Below are positions 55,507-58,038 of a stretch of 58,038 nucleotides of DNA, one piece after another. The stretch is from positions 1 to 58,038 of the forward strand of contig JADJNX010000014.1 in the NCBI GenBank assembly GCA_016714125.1, given 5' to 3'. Source of the stretch: Ignavibacteriales bacterium (lineage in GTDB: Bacteria > Bacteroidota > Ignavibacteria > Ignavibacteriales > Ignavibacteriaceae). The notes beneath the pieces were generated by a model. That model was not told where the DNA came from. It worked only from the letters and a program-made list of their open reading frames with translations, and ran no database searches. The position numbers and the translations under genes were made by a program. How positions within the stretch are numbered: position 1 is the first letter of the stretch; each line of letters opens with the position of its first letter.

Positions 55507-56821
55507 TTATTTAGTAACAATCATCTTTATCGCCGAAGAATAGTTCCCTGACTCAAGTCGAAAGAAATAAATCCCCGAAGTTAACCCCTCCGCATCAAAC
55601 TTAACCTCATGATTCCGGGATTCATCTCCCCATTAAGAAGTGTTCTAACCTCTCTTCCAAGGATATCATAAACCACTCCTTTTCTTATCCTGCCTCGGGA
55701 AGTGCAAACCTTATGACAGTTTTAGGGTTGAATGGATTTGGGTAGTTTTGGGAGAGGGTAAATGAAACAGGAGTGTTCTCACGTGAATCTTCTATATCCG
55801 AGGGAATCGATTTCAGTTTTACAGTTGAAAACAGTTTGTTATCCTCAGATATCGCGTAACCATCTCCGTTTTCTGTGATCTCAAGCCATTTAATCCTGGT
55901 ATTGGTGTTCACTTTTGTGTAGGTAAAGCTGATGCCATAGTCCCGCGAAGAGGCGATATATCCGGAATCAGAACCGGCATAAAGCACAGAATCCCCTGAC
56001 TTTCTGAGTGAAAAGAGATTTCTTGGCAGAAGGTACTCAACAAAACTGGCTCCACCGTTGGTACTGACCCTGATAATACGGTCAAGTTTTAAGGTTATAA
56101 CCGCGCTGGGGCGCATAACCACAAGACCGGTCCACTTGGTATAATAATTACCGGTTGCCAGGTCAGTTATCCATGTGCCACCATCATTTGTGGAGTGTGC
56201 TATCAATGTCCCCATAACAGGAGCGGGATAACCCTGTGACAGGATAGAACCCAGTCCCCAGATTGTACTGTCAACCCGATCGATCCATTGTAGAACCCCA
56301 GGGTGTAAAAAGAGTAGGTCGAAATTCCCAGAATGCCCCTCCATCAGTTGTTTTTCCGGAAGGAGATCGGGAAACCGCTTGACTCCGTACCGGTCCCTGA
56401 AGGTCACACCTGTGAGCGAATCCGAAAAGAATATATTTGCATGTGCAGCGGCACCCGTAACCGTCTGCCAGGTAAGACCACCATCCGATGTAAGTTTTAT
56501 TGGACCCGAAGTTAGAAGTAACCCATGAGTTCTCGATCTGAAACTTACTTGTGCGGAATAATAGGTTGCAGAGATTAGTTTTGTCCATGTGGTGCCACCA
56601 TCGGTGGACTTATGAAGTCCCTTACGGTCAGCAGCAAATAGATATAACGAGTCAACCACTGAAAAGGAAACCAAACCTTCAAACGCAACAGCGCATCTGG
56701 CGAACCACTCTTTTTGAGCCGAAACATCGGAACAAAGTAAGAGAATAGCAGACACAATTATTAAGATGGATTTCCGTTGGAATCTATTAACTTCCTGGCT
56801 CATCTGATTCAATCCACTCAT
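55507..56821 (-). pseudogene. T9SS-secreted BNR/Ycf48-like protein, array unit g, frameshifts in the tail
   Basis: The signal peptide is ILIIVSAILLLCSDVSAQ, unlike that of its near-twin, unit a. From KEWFARCAVAFEGLVS onward the two proteins are almost the same, including TDGGTTWTKLISATYYSAQV and HANIFFSDSL. The tail reads LSQNYPNPFNPKTVIRFALPEAG and then shifts frame near 55685 and again near 55620, and reaches its stop at 55507. The start ATG at 56821 overlaps the stop of the remnant upstream; a second Met at 56803 is also possible. Confidence 0.82.
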
Positions 56822-56937
56822 TTTGTTAAAATCATTTTAATATTATTGCTGCCCTGGTTTGTTGTGAGCCTGAAAACATAAACGCCCAAAGCACTCATTC
56901 CGGGAAAATTCCGAAGCACATAAGTTGTGTAAATCTG
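56818..56937 (-). pseudogene. Remnant of a T9SS C-terminal sorting domain
   Basis: The minus strand reads QIYTTYVLRNFPGMSALGVYVFRLTTNQ and ends IKMILTK at a TGA that overlaps the start of unit g. This is the last 35-40 residues of a type A sorting domain, without the rest of the gene. It differs in wording from the tails of units a-g, so it comes from an older or separate gene. Confidence 0.65.
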
Positions 56938-57309
56938 GGGGTATTATTAAATATGGAGATTGGAGAGGGAGTTTTGAAACTGTTTTGAAGTGATTTAACA
57001 CCCGGAGTATAAAGCTGTAAAAACGAGAAATACAAATGCTTGATATTTTCATTTTTTCACCGTAATTTTTTGTCAAATCTGAATTTTCACAAATCAAGAG
57101 ATTTGTGCCATCAGCTATTGTAACTTACACATTTTATTTTAAAACAAAAAACAGCCATCAATTAATAATATTTTACGGATTTCATCCTGTTATTTTATTA
57201 AAATTAAATGTTTTCCTGCCTGGCAGTTTGTATGTATCATTGCTGTTAAATATGTTTATTAATATATTTGCGGTTGAAAAACTGATTCAATATTAATCGT
57301 CGGAGAGTT
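56938..57309. other. Noncoding AT-rich stretch
   Basis: No gene, strong hairpin or repeat family is recognised. The region separates the minus-strand array from the plus-strand WG-repeat gene and probably holds the promoter of the latter. Short AT-rich reading frames here look like chance. Confidence 0.5.
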
Positions 57310-58038
57310 ATGCCTTCCTTCAAATTTTTCAATTGTTTACTCTTTTTTGTGTTATTATTTTCACCACACTTGAAGCCCAAAAGCCATACGATGGACTGAT
57401 CCCCACCTATGTGCAAAAAGATAAAAAATGGATCTACCGGGATAACGCAGGTAACAAGGTGTTCAACAGCGAATACGATGAGGCATGGTTCTTTTTATGA
57501 AGGACTTGCGGTGGTTAAGCAGTTTGGCAGTTATAAATATATCGACTTAAACGGTAAACCTGTCCTTAATAACATGTATGAGGTAGCCGGCGACTTCAGC
57601 GAAGGACGCGCGATGGTAAAAATGGCGAATACCGGTCGTTTCTACATCAACAAAAAAGGTGAGAGGAAAAGCGAAAAAGAATATCAATCCCTTGGAAAAT
57701 TTAAATACGGTGTCGGGATTGGATACCGGGATATCAGATATTATCTGATCGATTCAACCGGGAAAGAAATTGCAGGTCCATTCAATTATGTTGACGGGTT
57801 CAGGGAGGGGATGTCATGGTTCAGCATCAACGGTCAATTTGGATTCGTGAACACCAAGGGTGAGATAGTCATAAAACCGGTTTACAGGAACGCCCGAAGT
57901 TTTATCGATGCATATGCATGGGTGGAAAAACAGGATAGTACATTTTGTCTGATCGACCTTAAAGGGAAAGAAGTAACCCCGGCGAAAAAATATGTTAATC
58001 CGATTCAGTTGCCATACCAAACTAAATATTTGATCGAG
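57310..58038 (+). pseudogene. WG-repeat protein, N-terminal part, two frameshifts, runs off the window
   Basis: ATG 57310 has GGAG 5 bases upstream and opens a signal-like stretch (PSFKFFNCLLFFVL). After a shift near 57350 it reads EAQKPYDGLIPTYVQKDKKWIYRDNAGNKVF. One extra T near 57495 must be removed to continue with YEGLAVVKQFGSYKYIDLNGKPV. Repeats of the form F-x-EG-x-A, then YIN-x-KG or FVNTKGEIV-KPVY (about 25 residues each) are typical of WG (KWG Leptospira) repeats, found in secreted or surface proteins of unknown ligand. The coding frame is open at the last base, so the gene continues. Confidence 0.75.

Noticed and set aside
56843..57097. 84-residue minus-strand reading frame
   Set aside because: A different frame of the same strand clearly encodes a sorting-domain tail here; this frame is AT-rich chance coding.

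Overview
The window looks like a chromosomal segment of an Ignavibacteria-type bacterium (Bacteroidota/Chlorobi/Ignavibacteriota group). This is inferred from the run of secreted proteins ending in a type IX secretion (T9SS) sorting domain with the core NYPNPFNP, the GTP-type PEP carboxykinase, the AT-rich composition and the overall gene set. No rRNA, tRNA or CRISPR array was seen. A quality caveat applies throughout: at least twenty conserved genes are interrupted by one-base indels, mostly in homopolymer runs, including genes that should be essential (accB) or lie in an intact pathway (hisB, hisC, hisIE). Most are probably sequencing or assembly errors, so broken genes are given with full inferred extents and the approximate break positions. 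REGION 1 (1-5.1 kb): accessory genes. They comprise a DUF1874/Crn2-like ring nuclease, a NucS-like nuclease fused to an EVE domain, small hypothetical proteins, a DUF1579 lipocalin-like secreted protein, three covarying palindromic repeats, and a secreted zinc phospholipase C-like protein with a barrel-like C-terminus. REGION 2 (5.2-11.7 kb): a tight four-gene operon. It encodes a Cache-HAMP-PP2C phosphatase, a SiaC (DUF1987) regulator, a small helical protein and a giant protein with three CbbX-like AAA+ modules. It looks like a partner-switching pathway feeding an AAA+ machine. REGION 3 (11.9-21.2 kb): a secreted protein, a damaged response regulator, a thioredoxin-fold protein, an ArsP_2-type metal exporter with a thioesterase and a DUF89 protein, then a metal/cofactor module. 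That module has a NifX-like protein with a His-rich tail, a Cys-rich radical SAM protein and a divergent sigma-54 activator, with matching palindromes (ATTGCA-N4-TGCAAT) between the genes. tspO and a secreted protein follow. REGION 4 (21.4-27 kb): pckG, an orphan mlaE, an IS110/IS1111-type element with a long structured 3' end, dispersed hairpin repeats and a toxin-antitoxin pair. The IS element split an older composite repeat, so its ends can be placed, and its noncoding end holds short matches to both its target and its own tip, as expected of a bridge/seek RNA. REGION 5 (27.1-33.8 kb): a complete histidine operon hisG-D-C-B-H-A-F-IE behind a classical attenuator, with a leader peptide carrying five consecutive His codons and a terminator. 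HisC runs in frame into HisB. REGION 6 (34.1-44.7 kb, all minus strand): housekeeping genes efp-accB-accC-gcvH, then guaA-TPR-periplasmic binding protein-radC, a lipoprotein and LysM pair, phoH and an M24 peptidase. REGION 7 (44.8-56.9 kb): a tandem array of seven paralogous secreted beta-propeller-like (BNR/Ycf48-like) proteins with T9SS tails, one clearly decayed, plus a remnant tail of an eighth. The window ends in a WG-repeat protein.
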